42,581 bases of DNA from Candidatus Physcocola equi (GTDB lineage Bacteria > Bacteroidota > Bacteroidia > Bacteroidales > Paludibacteraceae): positions 1 to 42,581 of the forward strand of contig JAGHUM010000041.1 of the NCBI GenBank assembly GCA_018064855.1. Direction: 5' to 3'. The position numbers and the translations under genes were made by a program. Numbering within the stretch: position 1 is the first letter of the stretch; every line of letters begins with the position of its first letter. Under the pieces are notes generated by a model. The model was not told where the DNA came from. It was given only the letters and a program-made list of their open reading frames with translations, and did not search any database. Positions 25,041 through 34,614 of the stretch are shown here, one piece after another.

Positions 25041-27389
25041 ATGGAAAGAGTTCCTTTTTTATTTCTATTATTGTTATCCTTAGCAAATAGAATAGTCAAA
25101 CTTTTCACCAACAAATATCTATGGATTTGCATTATTCTATATGTTGGTTTTCATTATTTTTTCCCAAATACAATCAATATGAAACATATTTTCTTTATCA
25201 TAGCAGCACTTATATTATTAGCAGCACTTATAGGTATTGCCTCGTATTTTTCGAAAAGAAGCCATAGTATAAGAGATGGTATCGATATGAGTATCTGGAG
25301 CCCTGCGGATGAACAGAGGTCGGAACACCACACTCCAATAAACATCGTTTCTATCATAACAGAGATAAAAGGGGTAAAAAAAACAATAGGTAAAGAAGAA
25401 GAGTCAATTTGGGGGACATACGACCATATCTATGTCACATGGGAAGATCTGGATGATAACTGCATTTACACCACAGACATCATTATACCAGAAGAAGAAG
25501 CTAAATCACTGAAAGCCAAACAACAGCAAACACACTATCTCGTCCATCTTTTTAATATGACGTTGTGTTCTCATGGTGAATGTATTGTTTTTGTGGACCT
25601 AAACGATGGCAATAACAACGAAATTTACAAAGTCTTCAAAGGAGAAGTGACACACGAATACGACCAGCAACTGCAACAAGAGTTGGGTGTAAACTCCATG
25701 GAAGACTATTTCCAAAAAAAGCATGTAATCTATCAAAAACGCAGTTTGCTGATGAAATTGGGGACTGTTTTTAACGACATAAATATCAAATATGCCAGCC
25801 CTACCGACAATCCTGTGACAAAAGTGTCATTAGAAGAAAACTGGGACTATGAAAAATTGGGATTACAGCAGGAGAACTCACAGAATTTGAGGTTCCCCAG
25901 TACCATGAAGGCGGAATGGATCTCAATCAACGACAAAAAAGCCTACAAAGTCAATTACGATCTTCCTTTAGAAAAACTGACGGACATTTTCAAAGGCATT
26001 AAACTGGAGGAAGACAAAAGACATGCCATAACATTCATTTTCAACTTCATTCCCAACGGAGAAGCAAACCTCTACATGCAGATAGGAAACCACACAACCC
26101 TATTGGTGGACACACACATTAAAGGCATTGAAAACAACGAATACGACAATAAAAGCATAGAGAAAAAGACGAAAGACTTTGAAAGGAGCAACAATGAAAG
26201 CAACAGTTATCACATGGAACATGAGCAGTCTTTCCTCCCTGTTTTGTCTAAAATCGACACACAACGATACAACTATGCTGTGGAATTATTCACAAAAGGA
26301 GAAAGTACAATATGTTTTGTAAACGGAGAGCAGTGTCCATCATCTCAGAAGTCGCTTCCTGAAGGTTTTTCTTTAGTGCAGGAACTGTCTCGGAAAAAAG
26401 GAAGACAAGTATATTGTTTCGACTGGGAGGAGACCGTCAGCATTTTCAACAAAGCATACGGGGAAGACAAGACACAGCCAGGTGTGCTCCATCTTAGTTT
26501 CGTAAAAGAGAATGAACTGCAGGCGGAGTTGGTGGTAAACAACAACCACTATCCGTTTAAGCCCATCTATGCATCTCTTGCCAACACAAAGCAGGAAGAC
26601 GAAGACTCAAATCAAATCTTTTGGGGAGCCTATTACACATCACCAAAATACCACCCTGTGAAGGTACTACGTTCCAGAATCATAGGGCAAGTCTGGAGAA
26701 AAACATCAATACTGAACGAATATCGGAACGCGATGGCCAACTATTGCATACACACCCCTAAGAATTGGAAACTCACCTCTGAGATTCCTGCCACACTGGA
26801 CATGTATTGGATTTCTTATGTGGAAAGAAAGGTCTATCACACACACGGCACTTTTCCTGAATCGGTCAAAAAAGAGTTGAGCAAGGATAAGGACAAAGAC
26901 AGATTTGAACTGATTCACATCCGTTGTCTTCCTCAAGGGGATATCGCTTTATTTCTTGAAAACGACAGTTATATTATTTCGAATGAAATACAATATACAA
27001 CAAAGGAAACCCATGCTCTTGACACGGAGATTCTGGAAGAATCGGGGTGCAAATCGATGAAAGAATATTTTGACCAAAAAGACAAGGAACTGCCAGAATT
27101 GGATTACGTCAAAAAAAATGGGACAATAGCGCCATTGATTCCGCAATACAACAAAGCCTACAATTACAAGAAAAAAATCGTATTGGACAACTGTGATAAG
27201 AAAACCTACACCCCCCGCTTTATGTTACAGTATTCGGATTTGTGTTTAGAGAACAGAATAACAAATGAATTTCAGGAAGAAACATCTCATTCTGTGCCAC
27301 AACTATTCAAAATGTGGTTGAATACGGAGAAATACCGTTATCTGGTGGAAATACTATTCAAGGAGGAAAGTATTTTCAAACGCCTATAA
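25041..27389 (+). CDS. Membrane-anchored protein with repeated DUF2931-like modules, 3' frameshifted
   Basis: The 782-residue reading frame starts with about three hydrophobic segments (residues 1-70), then a long soluble region. That region contains a repeated module with the DUF2931 signature: EWISINDKKAYKVNYDLP, and most clearly YYTSPKYHPVKVLRS followed by MYWISYVERKVYHTHGTFP and CLPQGDIALFLE. These alternate with a second module (SIFNKAYGEDKTQPGVLHLSF and similar). The frame ends abruptly at TAA 27387-27389 inside the last copy of that second module; the expected continuation is in the +1 frame to 27627, so one extra A in the AAA at 27367-27369 appears to have broken the gene. A related intact gene converges from the other side. 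Function unknown; in Proteobacteria some DUF2931 proteins sit beside T6SS lipase effectors as likely immunity proteins, so an immunity-type role is possible. Confidence 0.7.
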   Translation: MERVPFLFLLLLSLANRIVKLFTNKYLWICIILYVGFHYFFPNTINMKHIFFIIAALILLAALIGIASYFSKRSHSIRDGIDMSIWSPADEQRSEHHTPINIVSIITEIKGVKKTIGKEEESIWGTYDHIYVTWEDLDDNCIYTTDIIIPEEEAKSLKAKQQQTHYLVHLFNMTLCSHGECIVFVDLNDGNNNEIYKVFKGEVTHEYDQQLQQELGVNSMEDYFQKKHVIYQKRSLLMKLGTVFNDINIKYASPTDNPVTKVSLEENWDYEKLGLQQENSQNLRFPSTMKAEWISINDKKAYKVNYDLPLEKLTDIFKGIKLEEDKRHAITFIFNFIPNGEANLYMQIGNHTTLLVDTHIKGIENNEYDNKSIEKKTKDFERSNNESNSYHMEHEQSFLPVLSKIDTQRYNYAVELFTKGESTICFVNGEQCPSSQKSLPEGFSLVQELSRKKGRQVYCFDWEETVSIFNKAYGEDKTQPGVLHLSFVKENELQAELVVNNNHYPFKPIYASLANTKQEDEDSNQIFWGAYYTSPKYHPVKVLRSRIIGQVWRKTSILNEYRNAMANYCIHTPKNWKLTSEIPATLDMYWISYVERKVYHTHGTFPESVKKELSKDKDKDRFELIHIRCLPQGDIALFLENDSYIISNEIQYTTKETHALDTEILEESGCKSMKEYFDQKDKELPELDYVKKNGTIAPLIPQYNKAYNYKKKIVLDNCDKKTYTPRFMLQYSDLCLENRITNEFQEETSHSVPQLFKMWLNTEKYRYLVEILFKEESIFKRL

Positions 27390-27627
27390 AGGGAAAGAGG
27401 ACGCAGTTGGTGAACTATACATCCATTTTAACGCTCAAACCGAAAAAATAGATTTCAAGTTGATTGTCGGCAACAAGGCAGTCCCATTAGACTTCTATTA
27501 TTTCTGCTACAAATGGGAACTGGCAACAATCAAAGACGACAGCAAGGAATGCATCACTGTTTACGACGACAAAGATTTCAAAGACGACCTCAAAGAAATA
27601 AGAGAAGGCTTATTTGTAGGTATGTAA
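27370..27627 (+). pseudogene. Frame-displaced C-terminal tail of the DUF2931-like protein
   Basis: From GTA at 27370 the alternative frame reads VFSNAYKGKEDAVGELYIHF and continues to TAA at 27625-27627. This is the expected end of the module that was interrupted upstream: compare SIFNKAYGEDKTQPG earlier in the same protein and KVFNEVYGNAVERKA in the convergent gene. No start codon is apparent, so it is a severed tail, unless the extra base is a sequencing error. Confidence 0.7.
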
Positions 27628-27643
27628 CGCGTTTAAGTCGCCT

Positions 27644-30334
27644 TTATTGACAATCATATTCGTCTGCCTCCGGTTCGCCCTTAGGCAAGTTTTTGGCTTC
27701 ACCTTTATAGTTTTTGTAAACCAAGACATCATCTCGTCTCAAATTTACCGTATGGTAATATACCTTCACTTCCGTATTCTCAATTGGGTGTTTCTCCCCC
27801 TCCGCGGCTAATGAAAACCTGAAATCATCATTATCCTTTCCCACATATATATCCAAAACGGCTTTCCTTTCAACGGCGTTGCCATAAACCTCGTTGAACA
27901 CTTTATCCATCTGCTGCGAATCGAAGAAAAAGAATCCCGTGTATTGTTCATCTTTGCTAGTCCATTTCAAGCGCAAAGAATACACCTTCAGCATCTTTCT
28001 TTTCGCTGGTTCTATCTGTTTCAATTCTTCAATCAACCCATCCACGAAATAGAATTTGATGGAATTAGCAATAGCATCTTTCTCTTCAAAAGTAACGCAT
28101 ACACTATAATCGTAATTCTCATAAACAGGAATCGTTGTTTTAGGGGCAACCTGTTGACTTTTCCCTCTTCCAACATACGCATCTTCTTCCACGACGCCAT
28201 CTCCAATCTCATCGTCATAATCAGATTCTGCATCGTATCGTTGTTGCATCAATTTATTGTTTTTCATTTCAGTCTTCACAGCACGGACATATCCGTCAAG
28301 GTCATTCACTTCAGAGCCATTTGCTTGCCAATCCAGCAAAATCGATTTGGACCTATCCGAACTTTTCAAGTATGCTTTTACAACGCCACCAGGCAAAAAA
28401 CAAAAATCTATTTTCCAATATATATCCTGATAATCTGGAGTGTTTTGAACAATATCCAGAATCTGTTGGGAAGGCAGAATTGCCGACACAAAATACTGTT
28501 TCTGTTCAGCCACAGCCTCCCAACGTGCTGTCAACAGCAACGGCAAATTGGATAATTCTGCATCATGATAGTTTGCTTTACCTTCTCCAACACCACAATT
28601 AACGTACACACAATTATAATCCAATACAGACGACTGGGCATACACATTGCAGTCTTCAATCAAAACAGGGTTTGAGCGGGAAGCCGAAAAGCAACAATTT
28701 GCATGATCAAAAATACTGTTTCTCTCCTTTTCTTGAGTCTTCTTCTCTTTTACAACGCCAGAAAATGATTTCAAAATTGACTGGAAACTCAACTTGTTCT
28801 TGTGATTGCCCGAATAGTTTTTGAAAAGAAGCGATCCCTCGTCGGACATATCATTTTCATAGAGACGGAATTCTGTCTTTTTCAAAGAATAACTCTTATC
28901 ATTTACCTTCAACGAGAATTCAAAATCATCTCGCTTCGCACCAACCTTGACAACAAACACCCCACGTTGGGAACTGTCTGCCGAGAATGCATCTTCAAAA
29001 GTCTCCAGTATTTCATTTTCTTCAAAATAAATAAAACAAGAGTAATCCTTCCGATCATCTTTAAATCTGACAAACACATCCTTGAGACGAGCAAGCGACT
29101 TGGTTTGGTTCCACTGAATCGAAGATAAAAACTTCTCTCCATTGAAAAAATTGCAAATAGTCTTTTGAATCTCCACACCTTCTGTTTCAGAATCGACTGA
29201 AATGGAATAGTTAAAGCGTTTCAAGTAATTGTCCATCATATCACCATTAAGCGTCTCCTTCTTAGCACAAGCTTTCGAATCTACGATTTCATCCAAACTT
29301 TTAACGCCATAATAGAGTTTTACCACCTCGTCGTATCCGCTCGTTTCTTTCCCTTGCAAAGGGAAGTCAATCATAATGTCGTGTATCTGATTTGTTCTGT
29401 TGTGGAACATAAGCAGTTTACCTTTCGGCAAAATGCGGAATTCAACATCATCCAGCCAAAAAGCATCAACATCGTCAAAATTGTGCTTAAGGCTGTCTGG
29501 AAGTTCAGAACATACCTGATATGTTTTCCGTTCAATACAATCATACCAAACCATAAAAACATAGTTAGGAATAAACGACGTTTTGTCGTTCGCATCACCA
29601 TTGTCTTTGAATACACGGTATAAATATAAAGGGAAAGTCATATCAACCCTTCGAGAAGGGAAAATAAAGTGTCCCTCAATCAGCAAACATGGATAATCAC
29701 CCTCCGTTTTGACAGCAATTTGTTTCGTACCATACACATCCCAATGCTCAAGTTCCTTTGGCTCTGCGCCGAGATGTTTTGCATCCCACGAGTCGTCGCT
29801 TTCAACCATGCTGCTTCTGAACAGAGTCTTCCTATAATCTTCAGTCTCCATCTTGTTCCATCTGGCTTCCTGGGCAAAAGAATCACCCGACAAGTACGAA
29901 CGCATATTGGATAGAATATTGAACAAGCCGATTATGGCTGCCACAACCAAACTAACTGCCAATCCTCCTGGCACTACATATTTAACTATGAGATAGAAAA
30001 ACAATCCACCGAAAAAAGCAAACACAAATGCAAAAAGATTATGAAAAGCACGAGCCATCCCATTACCGGCAGGATCGCTATTCGGATGGAAAGGAGCGAA
30101 CATATACCAATAGTAATTGAATACCATTATCATCAGCGCGGCCAAAAGTGGTGATTTTGACGCTGTAAGATATACAGCAGCCAACTGTGAGGCCAACGTT
30201 ATCAACAACACAATCAAAATCAAAAAATTTTTGATCTTAAATGCTGGTGAGAAACTGCTGGAAATAGAAATTGAAAACATGCTTAGAAGAACACTAATCA
30301 CACATAGCACAACGCATATTACTTCTTTTGACAT
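27644..30334 (-). CDS. Five-helix membrane protein with repeated DUF2931-like modules
   Basis: The ATG at 30334 gives 896 residues; a GTG at 30394 would add 20. About five transmembrane helices occupy residues 2-142. The soluble part repeats two modules in the order A-B-A-B. Module A is DUF2931-like (FMVWYDCIERKTYQVCSELP with RILPKGKLLMFHN; then LTARWEAVAEQKQYFVSAILP with CFLPGGVVKAYLK). Module B contains ILETFEDAFSADSSQRGVF and KVFNEVYGNAVERKAVLDIY and ends in a VYKNYKG-type strand. It shares this layout with the convergent gene whose tail ends 16 nt away, so the two are paralogues in tail-to-tail orientation. There is no recognised enzyme motif. A sensory, envelope or immunity role cannot be decided from sequence. 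Confidence 0.75.
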   Translation of the reverse strand: MSKEVICVVLCVISVLLSMFSISISSSFSPAFKIKNFLILIVLLITLASQLAAVYLTASKSPLLAALMIMVFNYYWYMFAPFHPNSDPAGNGMARAFHNLFAFVFAFFGGLFFYLIVKYVVPGGLAVSLVVAAIIGLFNILSNMRSYLSGDSFAQEARWNKMETEDYRKTLFRSSMVESDDSWDAKHLGAEPKELEHWDVYGTKQIAVKTEGDYPCLLIEGHFIFPSRRVDMTFPLYLYRVFKDNGDANDKTSFIPNYVFMVWYDCIERKTYQVCSELPDSLKHNFDDVDAFWLDDVEFRILPKGKLLMFHNRTNQIHDIMIDFPLQGKETSGYDEVVKLYYGVKSLDEIVDSKACAKKETLNGDMMDNYLKRFNYSISVDSETEGVEIQKTICNFFNGEKFLSSIQWNQTKSLARLKDVFVRFKDDRKDYSCFIYFEENEILETFEDAFSADSSQRGVFVVKVGAKRDDFEFSLKVNDKSYSLKKTEFRLYENDMSDEGSLLFKNYSGNHKNKLSFQSILKSFSGVVKEKKTQEKERNSIFDHANCCFSASRSNPVLIEDCNVYAQSSVLDYNCVYVNCGVGEGKANYHDAELSNLPLLLTARWEAVAEQKQYFVSAILPSQQILDIVQNTPDYQDIYWKIDFCFLPGGVVKAYLKSSDRSKSILLDWQANGSEVNDLDGYVRAVKTEMKNNKLMQQRYDAESDYDDEIGDGVVEEDAYVGRGKSQQVAPKTTIPVYENYDYSVCVTFEEKDAIANSIKFYFVDGLIEELKQIEPAKRKMLKVYSLRLKWTSKDEQYTGFFFFDSQQMDKVFNEVYGNAVERKAVLDIYVGKDNDDFRFSLAAEGEKHPIENTEVKVYYHTVNLRRDDVLVYKNYKGEAKNLPKGEPEADEYDCQ

Positions 30335-30439
30335 AAAATCGTTTTTTAAGGAAAAGGTTTGTGTAAAAAATACTATACCAATAGCCACAAACACGTTTTA
30401 AAACCGGTGAATATATAGAGGTTTGAAATAACAATTCAT

Positions 30440-30469
30440 AAAAAAAGAGGGTCGAAAACGGACCCTCTT
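30440..30469 (-). terminator. Terminator of the serine palmitoyltransferase gene
   Basis: AAGAGGGTC (30445-30453) and GACCCTCTT (30461-30469) form a perfect 9-bp stem with a 7-nt loop. Read on the minus strand it ends in a T7 run (30440-30446), 22 nt after the stop of the gene ending at 30491. Confidence 0.88.
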
Positions 30470-30490
30470 CCTTTATTACATAACAAATTC

Positions 30491-31678
30491 TTATTTGATG
30501 ATGCCCAACTCTTTCGCACAACCGCCAAGCACTTCAAGAGCAGTATCGATCTGCTGCTTGGTATTGGTTGCCATAAGAGAGAAACGCACCAAAGTATCCT
30601 CAGGTGGAACTGCAGGGCTAACCACAGGATTGATGAACACACCGCGGTCGAACGCCATCTTTGTGAAGAGGAAGGTCTTATCATTGTCGCGAACGAAGAG
30701 CGGAATGATAGGAGTCTCAGTATGACCGATTTCAAAGCCCAAGTTACGGAAACCTTCAATAGCATATTTGGTGATTTCCCAAAGATGTTCCTGACGTTCA
30801 GGCTCGTTTTTGATGATTTCAAGAGCCTTGAGGGCTGCAGCCGCAGCGGCAGGAGTCATACTTGCGCTGAAGATATAAGTATAAGTTGAGTGGCGGAGCC
30901 AGTTCATCACAGTAGCGTCACCGGCGCAGAAACCGCCGATAGAAGCAAGCGACTTAGAGAAAGTACCCATGATGAGATCAACTTCCTTCGTCAAACCAAA
31001 ATGATCGCAGACACCACGTCCCTGTTTGCCGAACACACCGATACCGTGAGCCTCATCAACATAAACAGCAGCATCATATTTCTTAGCCAAATCAACGATT
31101 TCAGGAAGTTTTGCAACGTCACCCTCCATGCTGTAAACGCCATCAACAACGATGAGCTTAACGCTTTCACGATCACATTTCTGGAGTTTCTTCTCCAGTT
31201 CGTCCATATCGTTGTGCTTAAACTTCAACTTTTTGCAAAGTGCATTCTGGATACCTGTGAAGATGGAAGCATGAGCGAGTTCGTCATAAACGATGAAATC
31301 GTGAGGACCAACAAGTTTAGGAATGACACCAGAGTTGACATTAAAACCTGCAGACACACAAATTGCAGATTCCTTGCCTACATATTCAGCAAGTTGTTTT
31401 TCAAGTTCAACGTGAATGTCAAGCGTACCATTGAGGAATCGAGATCCAGCGCAACCTGTACCATACTTTTGAGTAGCTTCGATAGCCGCCTGTTTGATGC
31501 GAGGGTCATTGGTAAGTCCCATATAACTGTTGGAACCAAACATCAATACCTTTTTGCCATCCATCACGACTTCGCTATCTTGCGCAGTTTCGATAGCACG
31601 GAAATAAGGATACAATCCCAATTCCTTCACACGCTGCGGCTCTGTGTACTTTGCGAGTTTATCTTGAAGTAATCCCAT
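30491..31678 (-). CDS. spt: Serine palmitoyltransferase (PLP-dependent alpha-oxoamine synthase)
   Basis: This 395-residue cytoplasmic enzyme of the alpha-oxoamine synthase family condenses serine with a fatty acyl-CoA to 3-ketosphinganine, the first step of Bacteroidetes sphingolipid synthesis. The PLP lysine is K242 in GTFSKSLASIGG; the cofactor-stacking His is H136 (LAHAS) and the PLP-nitrogen Asp is D208 (YVDEAHG). The start MGLLQDKLAKY and long stretches such as GTGCAGSRFLNGTLD match the Bacteroides serine palmitoyltransferase. The alternatives glycine C-acetyltransferase (Kbl) and 8-amino-7-oxononanoate synthase (BioF) are less likely on these grounds. Monocistronic, with its own promoter and terminator. 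Confidence 0.88.
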   Translation of the reverse strand: MGLLQDKLAKYTEPQRVKELGLYPYFRAIETAQDSEVVMDGKKVLMFGSNSYMGLTNDPRIKQAAIEATQKYGTGCAGSRFLNGTLDIHVELEKQLAEYVGKESAICVSAGFNVNSGVIPKLVGPHDFIVYDELAHASIFTGIQNALCKKLKFKHNDMDELEKKLQKCDRESVKLIVVDGVYSMEGDVAKLPEIVDLAKKYDAAVYVDEAHGIGVFGKQGRGVCDHFGLTKEVDLIMGTFSKSLASIGGFCAGDATVMNWLRHSTYTYIFSASMTPAAAAAALKALEIIKNEPERQEHLWEITKYAIEGFRNLGFEIGHTETPIIPLFVRDNDKTFLFTKMAFDRGVFINPVVSPAVPPEDTLVRFSLMATNTKQQIDTALEVLGGCAKELGIIK

Positions 31679-31775
31679 TTTGGAAAGAAATCAATAAGTT
31701 TTTTAAATTTCGATGGTAATGAGCGTATTTACACTATGCAACAACGCAAAAACGCACTTTACCATTAAGCACCGG

Positions 31776-31807
31776 CAAAATTACAACTTTATTTTCATTT
31801 TTTCAAA
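31776..31807 (-). promoter_or_regulatory. Promoter of the serine palmitoyltransferase gene
   Basis: On the minus strand TTTG (31804-31807), a 20-nt spacer and TAATTTTG (31776-31783) form a near-consensus Bacteroidetes promoter. The predicted leader is about 90 nt. Confidence 0.65.
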
Positions 31808-32016
31808 TAAACATTATCATATTGCCACAATTGAACACGTCTTTTATATCATTACGATTATTCTTCAAGATTCAACGGTTCAAAATGTATGGGATGCAGG
31901 AGAGATAAAACACCCACTAAGCTTCAGTCTATCATCTCAATTTCTTCAATTTATCTTCAGTCTTTTTGGCGTTCTTTGAAGCCTTCTCTTCCGATTTAAA
32001 ACAAAACCCAAGCGAT

Positions 32017-32110
32017 TCGGTGTTTTTTGTGGCATTTCAGTCGGTGTTTTTGTGGTGTTTCAATCGGTGTTTTTGTGGCATTTCAGTCGGTGTTTTTGTG
32101 GTAATTTCAC
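32017..32110. repeat. Four-copy 23-24 bp tandem repeat
   Basis: Four consecutive copies start with TCGGTGTTTTTGTGG (first copy with one extra T) at 32017, 32041, 32064 and 32087. Copies 1 and 3 end CATTTCAG, copy 2 TGTTTCAA, copy 4 TAATTTCAC. There are no spacers, so it is not CRISPR. It sits in the 630-nt gap between the divergent spt and rel genes; the remainder of that gap shows only the promoter elements listed. Confidence 0.9.
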
Positions 32111-32195
32111 TTCAGAACAAATCCATAATTCACGGTTGCTCCTTAAAAAACGAAGAAATATCAGTCTAAAACGAAATAAATTATCACTTTTTACT

Positions 32196-32203
32196 TATAT
32201 TTG
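32196..32203 (+). promoter_or_regulatory. -7 box upstream of rel
   Basis: TATATTTG matches TAnnTTTG, 105 nt before the rel ATG. No TTTG lies at the usual -33 distance. It is the nearest plus-strand candidate for the rel-ispG-thyA transcript. Confidence 0.4.
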
Positions 32204-32308
32204 TATCAATATAGGAAGATGCGATTTCTTCCAGCCAATTGGGCAAAGACACCCCTGCGCAATGCGCTATTGTCTTTCATTTCAAAGAACCCATAAATCA
32301 AAACAATT

Positions 32309-34597
32309 ATGGCAACGAACACAGCCACGGTGCAGACAACCAACGAGGAAGATGCTGAGATAGAGGCTAAATATGCGGAACTGCGCGAACTTTACCTCAA
32401 CTCTAACCATCGTAAACATATTGAGATAATCGACAAGGCATTCAAATATGCCAAGCAAGCCCATTCGGGGGTTCGTCGTCGTTCAGGCGAGCCCTATATC
32501 ATGCACCCAATCGCGGTAGCAAAAATAGTGGCCGAAGAACTCGGCCTGGGCTCCACCTCGATTTGTTCGGCACTGCTGCACGACGTTGTGGAAGACACGG
32601 ACACGAGTGTAGAAGACATCAAAAACATGTTCAACCCTCGCATCGCCCTTATCGTTGACGGTCTGACCAAAATTTCGGGAGGCGTATTCGGAACACAGGC
32701 ATCGGCACAAGCAGAAAATTTCCGAAAACTGCTGCTCACGATGAGTGAAGACATCCGCGTGGTGCTGATCAAGATGGCCGACCGACTGCACAACATGCGC
32801 ACCCTTGGCTCCATGCCACCAGCCAAACAACTGAAGATTGCCGGAGAAACACAGTACATCTATGCCCCACTTGCCAACCGACTTGGCCTGTATGCCATAA
32901 AAACAGAGTTGGAAGACCTCAGTTTCAAATATGAGCATCCCGACAAATATGACGACCTGACCAAAAAAGTGGAGGCCACACAAAAGGAACGCGACAAACT
33001 TTTCAATGACGTGGAAAGTCCCATCCGCGTAAAACTTGAGAAAATGGGACTGAAAGCGGAGATTCAGTCACGCGTGAAATCCATCTACTCCATTTGGCGA
33101 AAGATGCAAAACAAGGGCATCCCATTTGAAGAGATATACGACATTCTTGCTATACGAATCGTATTCGACCCAGTGGAAGGCGCCGACGAGAAGGCCATCT
33201 GTTGGTCTATCTACTCCGCCGTCACCGACCTCTACAAGCCACACCCTGAGCGCATCCGCGACTGGGTGAGCACACCTAAAGCCAATGGATATGAAGCCCT
33301 GCACGTCACCGTAATGGGCCCAGACGGGAAGTGGGTGGAGGTGCAGATACGCAGCCGAAGAATGGACGACATCGCAGAGAAGGGTTTTGCCGCGCATTGG
33401 AAATACAAGACCGGAGAAAATGACGATTCCGAACTTGAGAAATGGCTGCAAACCATTAAAGAGCAACTAAAGAATCCAGACTCCGACGCCATCGACTTCA
33501 TCGACAATTTCAAGATGAACCTTTTTTCATCTGAAATTTTCGTTTACACACCGAAAGGGGAAATCAAAACCATGCCGAAAGGCGCCACTGTGCTCGACTT
33601 TGCCTTTTCTCTCCACACCGAACTTGGCATGCAGTGTATCGGCGCAAAAATCAATCACAAACTGGTCGCGCTGAACTATGAGCTCCAGAGTGGGGACCAA
33701 GTGGAAATCCTCACATCCAAAAGACAGCAGCCAAGCCCAGAATGGATCGACAACGTCAAGACAGCCAAGGGCAGAGCCTGCATCAAACAACTTTTCCGCA
33801 AAGAATACACCCGACTCAAACTGCTCGGAGAAAAGAAACTGCACGACTATCTTCAGAAAATAAACGTGGAAGAAGACGCCGACACCGTCAACCGCATCAT
33901 CGAACACTATGGTCAGCCCAACAAAGAGGAGATGATGTATAAAATCGGCAAAGGCAGTATCGATTTGCTTGAACTGGGGCAAACCATGTTCAAAGACAAA
34001 AAGAGCAGCCGATGGGTGAAGATTTGGAACCTCACATTCGGCAAACTGTCGCTCCCTGGATCCGACAACGAGGCTCAGAAAGGCCAAAAGAATGCAAAAA
34101 AAGCCAGCAAAAACACACTTAAAGTCACCGAAAACAACACCAACGAAAATGGCAATGGCTTGAAATACCGCATAGCGGAATGTTGCTGCCCAATCCCCGG
34201 CGACGATATTCTCGGCTTCATGGAAGAAAACGGAGTTTACGTTGTTCACAAGCGCTCCTGCGGCGTTGCCATGCGCTTGAAATCAAGCTACGGCAACCGC
34301 ATTGTGACAGCAGCATGGGAAACACACCGCGTGCTCTCTTTCCCAGCCACCATAGAAGTCAAAGGCATGGACCGTGTGGGCATTCTTGCCGAAATCATCA
34401 GCGTAATCTCCCAACAGTTAAAAATCAATATCGCACGTTTGGTAGTTGACACCGGCGACGGCCTGTTCACCGCCCAGATCACCGTCTATATTCGCGATGT
34501 GGAAGATGTGAACAACCTTTGCATGAACATTTCAAAAATACGCGACATCAATTCGGTAGGACGAATTGAAACAGACAAAAACGTGCTTAACAAATAA
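32309..34597 (+). CDS. rel: Bifunctional (p)ppGpp synthetase/hydrolase, RelA/SpoT family
   Basis: The 762-residue protein makes and degrades the stringent-response alarmone. An N-terminal HD hydrolase domain (HPIAVAKIVAEEL, then ALLHDVVEDT with H91/D92, and KMADRLHNMRTL near 155-165) implies functional hydrolysis. The synthetase domain covers about 230-365 (SIYSIWRKMQ, STPKANGYEALHVTV, EVQIRS), then a TGS domain (about 408-470), a cysteine-containing ECCCPIPGDDI segment (about 624-634) and a C-terminal ACT domain (about 676-755). It is therefore a long, ribosome-regulated Rel. It probably heads the operon with ispG, 17 nt downstream, and thyA. Confidence 0.96.
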   Translation: MATNTATVQTTNEEDAEIEAKYAELRELYLNSNHRKHIEIIDKAFKYAKQAHSGVRRRSGEPYIMHPIAVAKIVAEELGLGSTSICSALLHDVVEDTDTSVEDIKNMFNPRIALIVDGLTKISGGVFGTQASAQAENFRKLLLTMSEDIRVVLIKMADRLHNMRTLGSMPPAKQLKIAGETQYIYAPLANRLGLYAIKTELEDLSFKYEHPDKYDDLTKKVEATQKERDKLFNDVESPIRVKLEKMGLKAEIQSRVKSIYSIWRKMQNKGIPFEEIYDILAIRIVFDPVEGADEKAICWSIYSAVTDLYKPHPERIRDWVSTPKANGYEALHVTVMGPDGKWVEVQIRSRRMDDIAEKGFAAHWKYKTGENDDSELEKWLQTIKEQLKNPDSDAIDFIDNFKMNLFSSEIFVYTPKGEIKTMPKGATVLDFAFSLHTELGMQCIGAKINHKLVALNYELQSGDQVEILTSKRQQPSPEWIDNVKTAKGRACIKQLFRKEYTRLKLLGEKKLHDYLQKINVEEDADTVNRIIEHYGQPNKEEMMYKIGKGSIDLLELGQTMFKDKKSSRWVKIWNLTFGKLSLPGSDNEAQKGQKNAKKASKNTLKVTENNTNENGNGLKYRIAECCCPIPGDDILGFMEENGVYVVHKRSCGVAMRLKSSYGNRIVTAAWETHRVLSFPATIEVKGMDRVGILAEIISVISQQLKINIARLVVDTGDGLFTAQITVYIRDVEDVNNLCMNISKIRDINSVGRIETDKNVLNK

Positions 34598-34614
34598 AAC
34601 CGATAATAAAAAAA

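Noticed and set aside
32017-32110. CRISPR array
   Set aside because: The units are contiguous without spacers and no cas gene is present.
31966-32363. Plus-strand frames through the tandem repeat
   Set aside because: The translations are low-complexity repeats of the 23-24 bp units, and one overlaps the rel start.
33527-34249. 240-codon minus-strand frame
   Set aside because: It is antisense to rel, whose domains cover the region fully.
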